Shown here: positions 39,970 through 52,310 of the stretch, in pieces
How positions within the stretch are numbered: the stretch's first letter is position 1
How the letters are laid out: each line of letters begins with the position of its first letter
DNA from: Gracilaria domingensis
Taxonomy: Eukaryota > Rhodophyta > Florideophyceae > Gracilariales > Gracilariaceae
DNA: 64,000 nucleotides
Direction of reading: 5' to 3'
Assembly (NCBI GenBank): GCA_022539475.1
Contig: VCMS01000116.1
Location: 1-64,000, forward strand
Notes under the pieces: model-generated
Told to the model about the DNA's origin: nothing
Database searches by the model: none
What the model saw: the letters and a program-made list of their open reading frames with translations, nothing else
Program-made: the position numbers and the translations under genes

Positions 39970-42363
39970 CCTTGTATTCGTTCACTCTTCACAGCTCAAA
40001 CGCACTAGACAATTTGTGTTTACTTTCGCAGGCAACTTTGGACACGCCACAACACATAAATGTCGCAGACATACGCATTACTTTCAATTCCATATTCTTA
40101 ATTTGTCGTACATTCCTAATTCCCCGTGCACTTCTTCACGTGTTGGTCATAACTGCCTGTACCGTCGTACATTGATGTTGCGAAAGTTGAAAAATAGCTG
40201 TTTCCTACATGAGTAATCCTTTGATGCACTTACGAGTCTTTTGCAGAAACTCTCTTCGTCCAGAAAAGCATCAACAAGACGTTAGTTCGCCATCGTTTCA
40301 AAAACGGCCCAGCAATGTTGTCGTGGCACTACATGCCGTCCGCAATGGGGTCAATAGGCTTTGCCTTGAATCATCCTTGTCTTCTCCTTAGCAAGATTGA
40401 CGTGAACTATTTAGTCACCTGTGAACACTCATCGGGTTACAAGGGTATCGGTCTTTGACTTCAGGACTGACTTCAGTCTGGTATTCCTCCGCTCCGTTCC
40501 GAAAACAAAGTCGGCACAAGAAAGATACGTACATGGCGGCACCGCATAGAAGACGAGAACTCTCTTCAAATATCTAGATATCAGAAGCCCTGAACGAGGC
40601 ACATCAGACCTTTTGACCAAATGAAACGCTTCGTTTTACTGGTCCGTAGGAACGCGGAAGCCAGTATCCCTGTATCCGCTGACCTCCACGGCCCGTGGCC
40701 TTGAGCCGTAAACCTACGTCTATGATCCGTTGTTTCCTCACATATTTTCTCAGGTCGAATGAATGGATGACCATTTGACTGCATTTTGAACAAATTGCCA
40801 CTCAAAACCTTCTTACAGCTCAGTTAAATGCATTCAAATTTATGAATGCTTACACCATTTATACCGTGCAACTGCATTTGAATGGATCAAGCAAATACCA
40901 TTCAAAGTAATGAAATGCATTCAAAATGTTATTACCTAATCCATTCAAAACGTTCTTGACTGAATTTCGAATGCTCAAGCATTAAATCTTTATGTTTTTA
41001 ACCAAAACAGTGGGGTTTAGCTTCTTGTGGTGTGGTCATCATTTTAATCCCAGTATCAGGACTATTTGAAGGTTATAAGACTATATTAAGGCGGATACAA
41101 GGTCGCAGATATGCATCGGCAAAGAAGTAATAGTTGGACACGTGTTACACTCGAACCATTATTCAAATGGTAAATACCATTCTCTTTCTTGCTGATAGAG
41201 ACATCCAAACCATTTAATGCACTTGAATATCATATTTGTGAACCATTTGAATACATAATTGTATTCAAATGCTCTGCTTTCAAAGCAGTCAAAAAACAGA
41301 ATGCATTTAACATGGCATTCATCTTACCTGTGCATATTTTCTACGACCAAACTCTCGGCGGGGTTCGAACCATGTCCCCTGCTGCGCTCACGGAGCGTCA
41401 CGGGCCGTGACTCACGGCATAACGCTGAATTAGAATGGCAAACATGGCGTTTCTCAGAAAATGGTTTTTACTTTTGGAGCAAAAGTTTTGGGACGACGGA
41501 TACAGTGTGATATCTTGAACGAACTTCGTTGAAGGGTGAAGTCATCTTCTCCATCAATGTTTGGCCGTCGTTCTCAAGAACTTTCAACTTTCTTGCAACA
41601 AACTCTTTGCAACTTGCAAACGCGCCTCCGAAAACAACTGCAGAATCTCTGGTCAGCTCAGACCTCCAGAATCTGCATTGCTAAAAAACCTCCCCAGCAC
41701 CCAATCGCAATTCAGCACTTTCACGAAACCCATAATTTTTCAAAAAGAACTACTGCAACTTTCAGTTGCAAGTTTAGCACACCATCAAGCACTCGCCTGG
41801 CCCAAAAATTAATTCAATGTAAGTCAAAAATTGCGCAAGTACGAGACTTGCACCAGCCCACTTACCAACTCTACATCCACAGTTTACGCAAGAACCAAAG
41901 CCGCGCTAGAAACGCGGCCAAAAAGACCTTCCATTCTGTTATTCGTTTCTTACACTAACAGTAACATGGTGACTGCCGCAGAACAAGACGGTTGCTACGA
42001 ACGCGATCAACATCACATTATCCCGTGCAAATCAAGTACTAAATGAGTAAGATAGTAACTCCAGACGCCAAATTGAAAGTATAAAACGAACCGAACAATC
42101 AAGTACTCACAATAACGATACATTACGTTCTAACCAGCATAACACATATTCCAGATACTCAGAGCAACACAGCGGGAGACCAGAAGAAATTATCACCACC
42201 TGAGGAACACCTTTGCCGATCTGAAAGCAGTAACTTTCGTGCCACTGACTTTTTTCTTCGAAAAATAGCTAGACCTGTAGTGCAATGCCTGCAAGCAGGA
42301 AACACCACGAAGATGTTCGCGATCTTTCTCTGCTGAGTGCAACCCAATGAACAGAGCCTGTTT
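39970..42363. other. Intergenic with CATTCAAA motif cluster
   Basis: No gene recognised. A 140-codon basic ORF at 41536-41958 has no known features and begins without a clear ATG. The stretch 40826-41325 holds many copies of CATTCAAA/TTTGAATG in both orientations (separate entry). A tRNA-like B box, GGTTCGAACCC on the minus strand at 41361-41371, has no tRNA around it. Confidence 0.5.
40826..41325. repeat. Cluster of CATTCAAA/TTTGAATG motifs
   Basis: In about 500 bases the octamer CATTCAAA, its complement or one-base variants recur roughly a dozen times in both directions, often as GCATTCAAA or CCATTCAAA. It is denser than AT-rich composition would suggest. Could be a foldback/MITE relic or a cluster of protein-binding sites. 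Confidence 0.5.
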
Positions 42364-42367
42364 AGAA

Positions 42368-43016
42368 TGGCACAACTAGCCCGGTGTATGACCGGGGCCA
42401 AACCGTCAAGACGGGGCGTTGAGAGTTGAATTGGGAAGGGTTACTCACACTCGAGTGTAGCAGCCTCGAAAGAGGGACGAGACCACAGAGTGGGGAAAGG
42501 GAAAGAGATGAAAAGAGAGAGAGGGGTAAGAGAGGTACGGCGTATCGCCAGGGTATTCCCTATACAGGGTCGAACGCGACAACAGATGGTTCTAACACTC
42601 CCAAAGTTGGGTTCTGTGGAGAGGCAGGGTGGATAGCCGCACCGTGACAACGGGGAGCCCCTCCGATAAGAAGTTGTGCACCGCCGAAGGCGAGAGTGGC
42701 TAGAGCAAAGATCCTTCAAGTAGTATCACCCGGGTTGGGGAACTTTACTGGTGCGACGGCGGTGACGCCGTCGCACTAAGTAGTGTCCTCACTAGAATTA
42801 ATAAATAATATTAACTAAACATCCCACTAATTGTGGCAAACGCCCACGTGTAGTGGCCAGTCTCCGATCAGCTCCACCGTGTCCCACGTGTCCAAACCAT
42901 CTCGATGGCTACCACTAGTTACTACTAGTCATATACTGGTGTGTACCAGGCAAACCCGTAAACGGGAAATATGACTAAGTCCAGCGAAATTCCTCATACC
43001 TGAGCGTTGCACTACA
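42368..43016 (-). repeat. LTR E (degenerate solo LTR related to LTR A)
   Basis: Ends in GCGTTGCACTACA like LTR A and shares the block GCCCGGTGTATGACCGGGG (A: GCCGGGTGTAAGACCGGGG). The proposed left edge, TGGCACAAC, is preceded by AGAA and the right edge is followed by AGAA, a possible 4-base duplication. No internal region attached. The left border is less certain than the right. It contains a perfect hairpin at 42751-42776. Confidence 0.6.
42751..42776. repeat. LTR E internal hairpin
   Basis: GTGCGACGGCG, GTGA, CGCCGTCGCAC: 11-base perfect arms, placed just after CTTTACTG. In B-family LTRs a different hairpin sits after the same CTTTACTGA (for example 37403-37424), so the position is shared while the stem bases differ. 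Confidence 0.75.
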
Positions 43017-43042
43017 AGAACTAATAATCAGTGAAGCTTCAG

Positions 43043-44011
43043 TGTAGAGCAAAACCCCAGCGATGGAATCGTCTCTCAAGGTGTTCGATTCCTTGCCCTC
43101 TAGACGAGGTGAACTCAGTAATGAGCCCTCCGAACACGGATAGTGCGGGTTTAAGACCTCCCGTAGTACGGGATATACCTACGGAGGTTGAAGGATGAAC
43201 GGGTCTGATCCAGGAATCCGGCGAAGAGTGACGGAATGGTCGGGAGAAGAGGTACCGTAGAGCGGTGTAAGCCTTAGATAGAAGGGGGAGAACGAAGGGT
43301 AAAAAGAGGAGGAACCTCAGTGGGGCGTGCGACAAGCGGCAGCAGACCCGGCGATGGGAGACGGGGGTTGTGTATTAAGCCCACGCGGCAGTAACTCTGC
43401 ACAGAGACAGAAAAAGCACCTGACACAGGTAAGCAGTAATCTGCAAGAAAAGAAAAGTAAAACAACGGTCCGAAGACAGAAATAAGCCCGAGGGAAACAG
43501 CTGTGTAGGTTAGTAGTGCCTGAATGATCCGGAGGGGGGAATCCAGTCCGCATGGTACGCGGTGACCCTCCTGAGGGAGTTCTGCACTTCGCATAGGCGA
43601 ACGTAGTTCAGAGCCCAACTCGGTTACCCTTTACTGAAGGAGGAGGTGACCGGGAGGTCACCTCTTACATCGTAACCGATAAATTATTTAAACTAAATTA
43701 AATAATATAATGCACACCTAAGCAGGTCCATACACGTGGTGCACGTGACAACCCGCGGCAGCGGCCAGTAAAATATCCGACAATCATAACAAAACATGTG
43801 TGAACACACCCATTCCGACACACGCGTACACGCGACCAATACCCATCTGCGCCACGTCATGGCCGACTCCTCAGGGTGCCATACCTCAATACTGCCAAAA
43901 AGTATCCCATCCGTGCGCCAATACTCATACCTTCCGAGTACCCGGAATCATCCTTACCAGGTATTTATGAAAACCATCCGCGTGTATCGGGCGAGCACGT
44001 TTTGCTCTACA
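43043..44011 (-). repeat. LTR B3 (solo LTR, minus orientation)
   Basis: 969 bases, TGTAGAGCAAAACC...GTTTTGCTCTACA. Exact 5-base duplication TTCAG at 43038-43042 and 44012-44016, so it is a clean solo LTR left by LTR-LTR recombination. Closely similar to B2 over its whole length. Confidence 0.93.
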
Positions 44012-44114
44012 TTCAGCTGTGGCCATTCCAAAACACCTGGAGAAAACCAATAGCGCCCAAAAACTCCCAATTTTCTTTCATTTGCATCACAAGCTGAATG
44101 CACAGTCTCAAGAA

Positions 44115-44543
44115 ATGGCTGGAAAATCGGAACTCCAGAAACTACTGGCGGCGTCAGCCGCCGACTTAAGGCAAATGGCCGATACCAATCCAGAAGAATT
44201 GAAATCGCTTATGTCGAAGAGCAAGACGTTCAAGTTACCGCTTCCCAACTACAACCCAGAGAACAACCTTCAAGCCCTTTTCATTGCAGCAAAGGACTGG
44301 AAGCTCCATTGCGCCCTACATGGCCTGCCACATATCATTCATCAGCAAGCGGCACGGGTGCCCGATGATCCACCTCCAATTCTCAACGCCAACAATCTTC
44401 CGTCAATTGACGACTTTCTTAAAACAGATGAGCAAACCGGTGAACCTCCTCTGAAAACGCGGAAGAAAGTAACGATGGGCCGCATTGTAATCATAGACGA
44501 AAACGGGAAAGACAGGCAAAACCGAAAGTACTCAGACGTGTAT
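44115..44543 (+). pseudogene. Gag-like fragment of DIRS-type element G
   Basis: Starts with ATG (MAGKSELQKLLAASAADLRQ) and continues helical and Asn/Pro-rich to MGRIVIIDENGKDRQNRKYS, then is cut by the 5' LTR of element C at 44544. The IVIIDENG motif and its setting match element F (VGGIVIIDETG). LTR B3 sits just upstream. No RT of this copy is present in the window; it would lie beyond element C. Confidence 0.65.
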
Positions 44544-45520
44544 TGTATAACAACGCAAACCGCGTGGTAATCGGGATGATGCGACTCATATAGTCAGGGG
44601 TGAGCCTAGGAGGATGCACTCTCAATGTATGAGTGGGACCCAATTTTGGAGGTTACTTTTGAATGGCTTTCCCAGATTTTACTTGTAATCAGGGGCGCCA
44701 TTGCTGGCTTTTACCGCTAGGTGGACGCGTGTATGACACGACCGTGTGTGCAGAATATGGGAGGATAGGTGGTGCAACTGAGGCGCCTGAAACTGGATTA
44801 GCCACGTGTACGGACCCCTGCGGGTGTGCACCACGTGTACATAGTTAATCTAGACCTACTTAGGTGAGCGCGATCCCACCGTCGCGAGCACCTTTGTAAA
44901 GTCAGCCCGAGCACTCCCCAAGTGACTTCTTTGTCGAGTAGCGCTCTTTTGAGTGTACTCTACACGAGTGAGGCTCTGGCGCCAACCGCCTACATGTGTT
45001 ATCAATCTCACGAGTATAACCGCGTCTGGTTACGGTGGTCCTACCCTCTCGGTACCCTTGAGGAACATCTGGCGTTGATGTCAGAACTTGCGAGTCATAC
45101 CAAGTAGGTATCAGACTAGAATACGAAGTGATCCGACTATGTACAGAGTTTCGCCATGGTTACGGAACCCCGTGCACCCCTGTTGGAGGATCTCGCCCAG
45201 CTCCGGGTACAGTGCCGAGAAGGCCCTACCCGTCGCGTGTGGGTGTTGGTTGTTGGTGGTTATTGTGTGTTGCTTTCCCTCTCGGGACTACACCTGTCAT
45301 TTATTGCGTCGCATCGTTGCCGATACCACCCCATCTCTGAAGTTTCTCATCGTTTCCCCACGATTGTACTTGGCACCTCTGTAGGTATAGCCAGTTGCCA
45401 CCTCGGTCTTACACCCGAGCTACGGTGATACAGAGGGTTCTGTCACTGGTCTACCATCTCGCAAGAGAGCGGACCTTCGGACAGTCTGGTGGGTTTTCAC
45501 TCTTCCGAATTTGCCCCACA
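44544..45520 (+). repeat. 5' LTR of chromovirus C
   Basis: Begins TGTATAACAACGC, comparable with the start of LTR A in element orientation (TGTAGTGCAACGC), and ends TTTGCCCCACA directly before the PBS. It has the internal GGTCTTACACCCG-type block shared by the other LTRs here. The left target-site copy would be TGTAT (44539-44543), inside gag fragment G. No 3' LTR of this element is present. Confidence 0.8.
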
Positions 45521-45523
45521 AAG

Positions 45524-45542
45524 TGGCCTCCCGACTTAGAAC
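45524..45542 (+). other. Primer binding site of element C
   Basis: TGGCCTCCCGACTTAGAAC, three bases after the LTR, matching the PBS of A except for a T/C change at the fourth base and the last base. Confidence 0.75.
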
Positions 45543-45764
45543 CGAGCCAGGTACAAGTTGTGGTTTAGGTTTGATTGTTGACGGATTACCGGTTTCTGAC
45601 AACGATCAGCAGACTCTTTGCAGTTTTGGAGGTTGGCAAAGTTTGAACGTGAATCGTCGACTTGGCGGTTTACCGAGCAGGTTCTTGAGTTTTCATAGTT
45701 CCTTGGAGACTCGTGTACGAGTTTAAGTGGACCATCTGGATTGGGTTGGTTACTGGTTCCCAAT
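45543..45764 (+). other. Leader of element C
   Basis: About 220 bases between PBS and the gag ATG; nothing else recognised. Confidence 0.5.
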
Positions 45765-47834
45765 ATGCCGCCACCGACTCGTGGATCTCGAACCGGTTCT
45801 GCGCGGTCGTCGGCTGCGGTATCACCTACTGCAGCGGCAGCCCGGTCTAACTCAGATGTGGCGCCACCTCTTGAGGTCATACTCGGTCCCCGGAGAGCGC
45901 GTTCAGTTACGGAAGCACCCAGAGAAGGCGTGGGTTCAGCTCAACCTGTCGTTGAGACGCCGTCCACGATTACTCCTAGAGTTGCTACCGTAGCCGAGTT
46001 GGCAAGGTTAGAATCCCGCTTGGATATTAATCACGCTGCTCACGTGGAACTCCTACAGGACGTTACTACGCTGAGGACGCGTGTCGATGATGCCCAAGAG
46101 AGGGATGGCTCACGTGTCTTACGTCTTCTGAGAAAGGACGTGAATTCCATTATGGAAAATCTGGGCACTCCAGACACCTTTGTTCAGGAGTACCGCGCAT
46201 TTGTCGATGAAATGCGTACCGATATCTGTCGAATTCGTTCGCGTTTGGAAACGCTTAAGGAAACAATCCGCATGGATGAAGCTGTGGACGCACAGACACC
46301 TCGAGAGATTCGATCCGCACATGAAGACCGCCGCTTGGTAAAACCTAGGCGTCGACACCCAAAACGAGTTCACTACGATTCGAATTTGTCGAGCTCTATC
46401 TCCAGTAATGTTACTGAAGACAGTTCGTCAAGCTCATCTGAGAGGGATGACAACCGTCACCGCTCTCGTTCGACCAGGTCGAAAGCGAGGCAGTTTACTC
46501 AAGCAGTGATGCGTTCACGCGCGAAAGGACGGCGCCACTTAGGAATCAAGGAGTTAAAGCCCACGGACCCACTTTACACGAAGCTGTTGTCGTACCGCTA
46601 CTATCGGTTGGAGGATGTCACTTCGAATCGCTCCTCGCGAGGAACCGGTAAGGGCAAGGATTACATTCGCAGGATGAATGTTACACTCGAAACGAGGAAG
46701 TTCTCGGGAGAGGATCCTATCCTTATTTTGGATTTTCTTGCTAGGTTCAAGCAGGAGGCCGATATACTCGGTATGAGTGAAGCACAGGCATACGTAGCAC
46801 TGCCGTATTTACTGTCAGGATCTGCGGAAGATCAGTACAATTCTGTTCGAGGAACCTCGAGGGCCTCGGAAGGAGGAGTCACGTGTTGGCCCGAAGCCGT
46901 GAATTACCTTCTCAGATCATACGCGAATTAGAACGGGATTCACAGTGCAACCCTTGCTGTATGCGACACTAGACAGAAGAGTGGAGAAACCGAAACGGTT
47001 TATTCAACGCGTTTGAACAAAGCGTTTCACCGATGTGGTAATTTGTATTCCGCACAGGAGCGATGTACCATGCTTGTTGATGGTTTGGACCGTGCCGTTC
47101 GATCGTTGGTCGCTCGCCAGCGCGAGAAAAAATGCCTAGTGACGTACCTAGAGTTGGTTAATTATGCCGACGCGGAAGGAGAGACGTATCGAGCACGGCA
47201 CCAGAGGCAGCGCCATTCTAGAGCACTACTCGCAGAGAGTTAGTCACCGTCCGTATCGGTTTTGAAAAAGGGAACCGGTGATGGCGACGCTGATAACGTT
47301 CACTTCATTGGAAGTAATCCCGATTCTTACGGATCTACGGACCTGCCGTTAACTTCGATTCCGAGTACGGAAGAAGACCCTGCATTGTACGCACAAGGCG
47401 CCCGGGTGCCTGCAGCCCCGCTGCCCTACGCTAACAATTCATCCCGTCTCAACCGTCCTGGTTGGAAAGACACAACGCCACAACGTCGGGTGGACACTTG
47501 TCCCCGCGACAAACCGGCCTCGGCCATATGATACCAGTGCTACCTTCCAGGTCACTTGTGGACGCAGTGCGTATTTCTGCCGTCGCACAGGCCGAAAATT
47601 ATTGCGTATTACGAAGCCCTCACGCCCGAGGAGAAGAAATCTGTTTCGCAAAAGGAATATGATCGGGCCAGAGCAGAGCTGGGATTACCAGTTCCGGTCC
47701 ACGCCAAACCCACCGTTCCGACGCAGATATCTTTGAACCAGGTCCAAGGTAACGTACCCCCGCATGGGGTTCAGTTAGACCCCTAGAATAGAGTTCATAC
47801 ACCGAACGCGGTGAACTCCGTTCCGCAAAACTGA
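45765..47834 (+). pseudogene. Element C Gag with in-frame stops
   Basis: From the ATG at 45765 (MPPPTRGSRT) one frame runs 690 codons to TGA at 47832, almost the length of Gag A (694 residues). It contains four in-frame stops (TAG 46929, TAG 47241, TGA 47529, TAG 47784) but no frameshift. Capsid motifs are conserved (FSGEDPILILDFLARF, EADILGMSEAQAYVALPYLL, LNKAFHRCGNLYS). The zinc knuckle is present except that the first Cys codon is the TGA at 47529. Clearly inactive, decayed by point changes only. Confidence 0.88.
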
Positions 47835-47870
47835 CTTCGGAAGTTTCCCCTACTGGAGGGGCGACTTCCG
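47825..47870 (+). promoter_or_regulatory. Element C gag-pol junction with hairpin
   Basis: The gag end reads G CAA AAC TGA, aligned with G TTA AAC TGA in element A; the heptamer is no longer a good slippery site. Downstream is a strong two-part hairpin: CGGAAGT/ACTTCCG outside CCCCT/AGGGG (47838-47870). Pol follows in the -1 frame as in A. Confidence 0.5.
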
Positions 47871-50460
47871 AGCCGACGTTGAAGGCGCCCGAAGCGTCAC
47901 AGCTTCGCTCCCCAGCTGTTAGGATCCTTTCAAGGATAGTGGCTAAACCTGACTTGAACTCAGAACACCTTTCGGTTCTACGTCGTCCGTGGATACGGTC
48001 CCGTAATCTCCGTGTTCCGGAACGAGTTCTTCTTATGGCCAAGAGAAACTACAAAGTTTATGCCGATCTTGGCTTTTCTAACCAGTTCATGGTTCGACAG
48101 TTGTCTGTGTTGGATACAGGAGCTGCACCGAACCTGATTCACCTTGATTTGGTACCATCCGCGTTACGGGACAAAATTCGCCATGGCCCCAGGCTTGGAA
48201 ATGGCGGATGCCAATAACCAACCTTTGCGTACTCTTGGGTACATACCTCTCATGGTACGATTAGGAACCTGTACGGTTAAAGTAGATTTCATGGTTTGAA
48301 AAAGCATTGCGGCACCGGTGACACTCGGTTGTGACTTTTGTGATCTTTTTGTTGAAGCGATTCGTCCTCGGGCTCGAGTTGTTACCATGGATGATGGTTC
48401 CGAAATACCGATTGTAAGGAAACCGCTGAAGAGAGCTACACGCAAGCGCGTTCCGCTCCTTGCTGCACCGGAAGTTCCAACCGTCGATCGAGTATCATCT
48501 AAGCTCCATGTCGCAAAGTCTATCGCAATCCCTGCGGAATCCCAAGCTTGGGTCACTATAACCACCAAGCAGTCTAGTCTACGCGTGTTACCGTTGCCAT
48601 CATTGTATGATCAGAAGCAACTCGCTTTAGCGAACGGAGTAATTTCTGTGGAACCCGACAAACCATTCAGAGTTTTGGTCGCTAACTTTGGCAAAACCCA
48701 ACAGTGCTTAGCCAAAAACCAAATTCATGGTACCACTCTCCCACACCCTGCTGCCATCGTGCCGACAAAGATACCCGTTGCGGATGTTCTCGGTATAACC
48801 GATGCTAAGGAGGGGGTGGGAACAGCGGTGGACGCTCTTACCGCATCGGTTAACCCAGCGAACCCGATTACTGAGTCACTGGCACCCACCAGGGGTAAAG
48901 CTCTACCACCAGAAACAGCAGACACAGACCCTTTCAAGGAACTGGAACAGTTGAATTTTGATCATGTACATGATTCTCATAGAGATAAGTTAAGAGAAAT
49001 GTTAAGGGAATTCACACCCATGTGGGACGGATCGCTTGGGACAATTGGAATCACGGAACATCGTACTGACCTACGTCCAGGTACTAGCCCCATTTCACAA
49101 CACCCGTTGTGAAATGGGGCTAGTACCTGGAAGTACGGGCTGGTCCCACAGCAAGGGAAGAAGAACGATCTCAGCTCGGGAGAATGTTACGCGCTGGCGT
49201 CATTGAGGCGGCTTAATCCGCTTGGGCCTCACCAGTGGTGCTTGTTCCGAAAGCGGATGGATCATGGCGATTCTTCAACCACTAGCGTCGTCTTAATTTG
49301 GTCACCATCAAAGACGTGTATCCTATACCCAGAATGGATGAATACGTTGACTCACTAGGGAGTGCTACAGTGTTCACTGCCTTAGATGCCAATTGGGGAT
49401 ACTGGCAAGTTCCGATCCGTGTGAAGGATAAGGACAAAACGGCTTTTGTGTGCCACCAAGGCTTGTACAGGTTTAAACGAATGCCGTTCGGATTAACCAA
49501 CGCACCAGCTACGTTTCAGCGTGCTATCGATATTCTCTTAGATCGATTCAAGTAGAAAACCTGCTTGGTGTATCTTGACGATATTATCGTATTCTCGGAT
49601 AACCTGGACGACCACTTGACGCACGTTCGAGACGTTATGAGAGTCCTCAAGGACGCGGGTATCACATTGAAACTCAAGAAGTGCGAGTTCTTTACAGATT
49701 CTGTCAAATACCTAGGGCATATCATCCAGCCTGGACAGCTCTTGGTTGACGCGATTCGCGTGAAGTCGCTGAAGAAAGCGAAACACCCCACGACACAAAC
49801 GGAACTTCGCAGTGTTCTGGGTCTTTGTAATGTATATTGGCGTTTCGTCCCGAATTTCGCAGATATTGCGACCCCTCTTAACCACCTTTTGAGGAAAGGT
49901 CGACCAGTTAGATTGGAATCTTTTGGCGACGCGGAAGCGTGCGCCTTTTCGTCACTAGTCGACGCAGTAACATCACCGCCGATCTTGGCTTTACCCAAGT
50001 TAAGACTTCCATTCGAAGTAGATACTGATGCCAGTGCACACCAGGTTGGTTGCGCTCTGTTTCAGGTCACGGAAGAGGCTGTTCGACATCCAATTGGATA
50101 CTGGTCGCGATCCCTAAACGTACACGAACGAAACTACTCGGTCTCGGAGAAAGAGTGCTTAACCGTCGTATGGGCTCTAACAACTTTAAGGCCATACCTT
50201 ATAGGTAACCATTTTACGGTGCATACGGATCACTCGTACCTCCGTTGGCTTAAGAAATTGCTGAGCCATCCGAACGCTTTATGCGTTGGCTTTTGAGGTT
50301 ATCGGAATTCGATTTCACAGTTACGTACAAAAAAGGGACGTTGAATCTGCAGGCAGATGCGCTATCCCGCTTGGGAACAAGCACAGAAGCAGCACCAGTG
50401 GACGACTTAGATACACCGTGCTTTATGGTGGAAGACCAGACAGGCTGAGTCGGATCCCTG
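47835..50460 (+). pseudogene. Element C protease, RT and RNase H (degraded)
   Basis: Protease LDTGAAPNLI (near 48113), RT with YLDDIIVFS (near 49571) and RNase H (DTDASAHQVGCALFQ; NYSVSEKECL) are all recognisable and align with element A. The frame changes near 48200 and again at a palindromic insertion at 49077-49130. Nonsense codons include TAG 49553, where A has Trp. Non-functional. Confidence 0.88.
49077..49130. repeat. Perfect 25-4-25 palindrome inside element C RT
   Basis: The left arm is the expected RT-upstream coding sequence (aligned with element A). The right arm is its exact reverse complement after the 4-base loop ACCC, followed by return to the expected sequence. So the right arm is an insertion copied from the left arm. 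Confidence 0.9.
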
Positions 50461-52310
50461 TCGGATGATGTCTGTGACGACATTCATCTCACTTCTGAGA
50501 AGTCAGATCCCTTAGCTGGATCTTTTGTACCCATCACTCCGGAGGAGATGATCCGAAGATAGCAAACGGATGAGTTCTGTACACGGATTCGTGCTCGTCT
50601 CGACGAAAGAGATCGTATAACTTTCACGGTTAACGATCGGGGGTATCTGGTTATGTGGGTCGAAGCGTACACCCAAGTACTGGTCCCATACTCGCTGCAA
50701 GACCGTGTATTGGGAATGTCACTCTACGTGAAAGTAGGAGCCCACCCAGGGGGTCGAAGGCTGTACTTGACCCTACGTAGGGACTTCTACTGGCCATCCA
50801 TGGCATTGGACTGCTATGCAGTACGACAATCTTGCATCGAGTGTGCTAAGAGTAACGTTAAACTTCGTATGTCCTCGAAGAAGTTAACGCTGTTCCCAGC
50901 ACGGTCTCTTTTGTAGTTTATCGCCATCGATATCTTTGGCGAATTGATCCGGACCGCTAGAGGTAACCGATACCTTTTGGTGATTACCGATAGGTTCTCT
51001 AAGTTGGTCCGGACAGTCCCGTTGAAACGAATTACGGCCACCGTGGTTGCACAAGCCTTTGTCACCCACTGGGTCTCTGTGTATGGTCCACCGTTTCATC
51101 TATTTTCAGATAACGGTTCACAGTTCACATCGAAGTTTTTCCAGGACGTCTGTCGGATCTTGAGTGTCAAGAATTTATTTACGACCACCTATCACCCTCA
51201 AACAAATGGTCAGGTAGAACGATTTAACCGTACAATGCTAAATGCATTAAAATCTTATGTAGCAGATCATTGTAAGGACTGAGATTTGTATACGGATGCG
51301 ATCACGTACGCGTACAACACCCAAGTCAACCGGGTAACGAAGTTGGCACGTTTTGAGTTGGTATTGTCAAGAGAACCGCAACCGGTTGCAATCGAGGCTC
51401 AAGAAACGTTTTCTACGTACCCGTCCGTTGGGTTCTACAAGAACGCTTGGAAGGATTGGTTAACCAAGATGGTACCGGTCGCTCGTACAGCGATGGATAA
51501 GGGGCAGACCGCTTATAAACGTAACTTCGATGCTTAGGTTACGACCCCATTACCGAAGGTCACACCAAACGATATGGTATTTCTCCGAAAGTAATACTAT
51601 AACCCGGAGAAGGAACGCCGCCACAAGCTCTCGCCAATCGCGGAAGGACCGCACAAGGTTGTTTCTGTTAGGGACGATACCGTCGTATTGCATATCAATA
51701 ATCTCCACGAACGGATATCGTTAGATAGTGTCACGTTGGCCCCACCGCCATATGTTCACGTTAACCCACAACCGGTTGAAGCTACAGGAGACGAACAAAT
51801 CGTACCTTCGCTCCCTGTCACCCTCCGCCCTGATCGCGGTTTATCCGATCAGCCGAACTCGGAATCACCCCCGCGGGTAACGCAACCCGTTGCGGGAATT
51901 GAAGAGGAACACTCAACTAGAGGTAACCCACCACCTCACCTTGTGCTACCGTGCCACCGCCTAAGGAGGGGGAGGAAAGTACGGAAACCGTTACAACGGC
52001 GTCGCACGGTCACACTGTGTCGCAGGGTACCGCAACGGATCTCGCGGTCTCTACCGATAACGTTTTGACGCGCCAAGGCGCTGTACCTAGTGGTAATACT
52101 GCGTTGAGTTCGCTCAGCAACGCTCTTGAAGCAGCGAGACCCGCTCAGGGAGTACACACCGCTGTGGATAACGTAACCCCTTCGGGAACACCCCAACCGA
52201 GTGAGAGCACCACCCGCGGAGCGGAAAACACAGTATCTGTATACCCGGGCCCTCCGGAGAACGCAGAACCGCAAGCGGTAGACCAGCTCAATGTTACCGA
52301 CCGGTGTTAA
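50461..52310 (+). pseudogene. Element C integrase and linker (degraded)
   Basis: Integrase zinc finger, first catalytic Asp (FIAIDIFGEL, from 50917), DNGSQF with the second Asp, GQVERFNRTML with Glu, and YNPEKERRHKLSPI are all visible. Nonsense codons: TAG 50560, TAG 50914, TGA 51280, TAG 51535 and a TAA near 51592. Two of them (50560, 51280) replace Gln or Trp of element A. A Ser/Pro/Thr-rich linker with frame changes follows. Confidence 0.85.

Noticed and set aside
41361..41371. tRNA gene or SINE from the B-box GGTTCGAACCC (minus)
   Set aside because: No A box or cloverleaf can be drawn around it.
41536..41958. 140-codon basic ORF
   Set aside because: No ATG at its start, no known motif, codon use like the surrounding AT-rich DNA.
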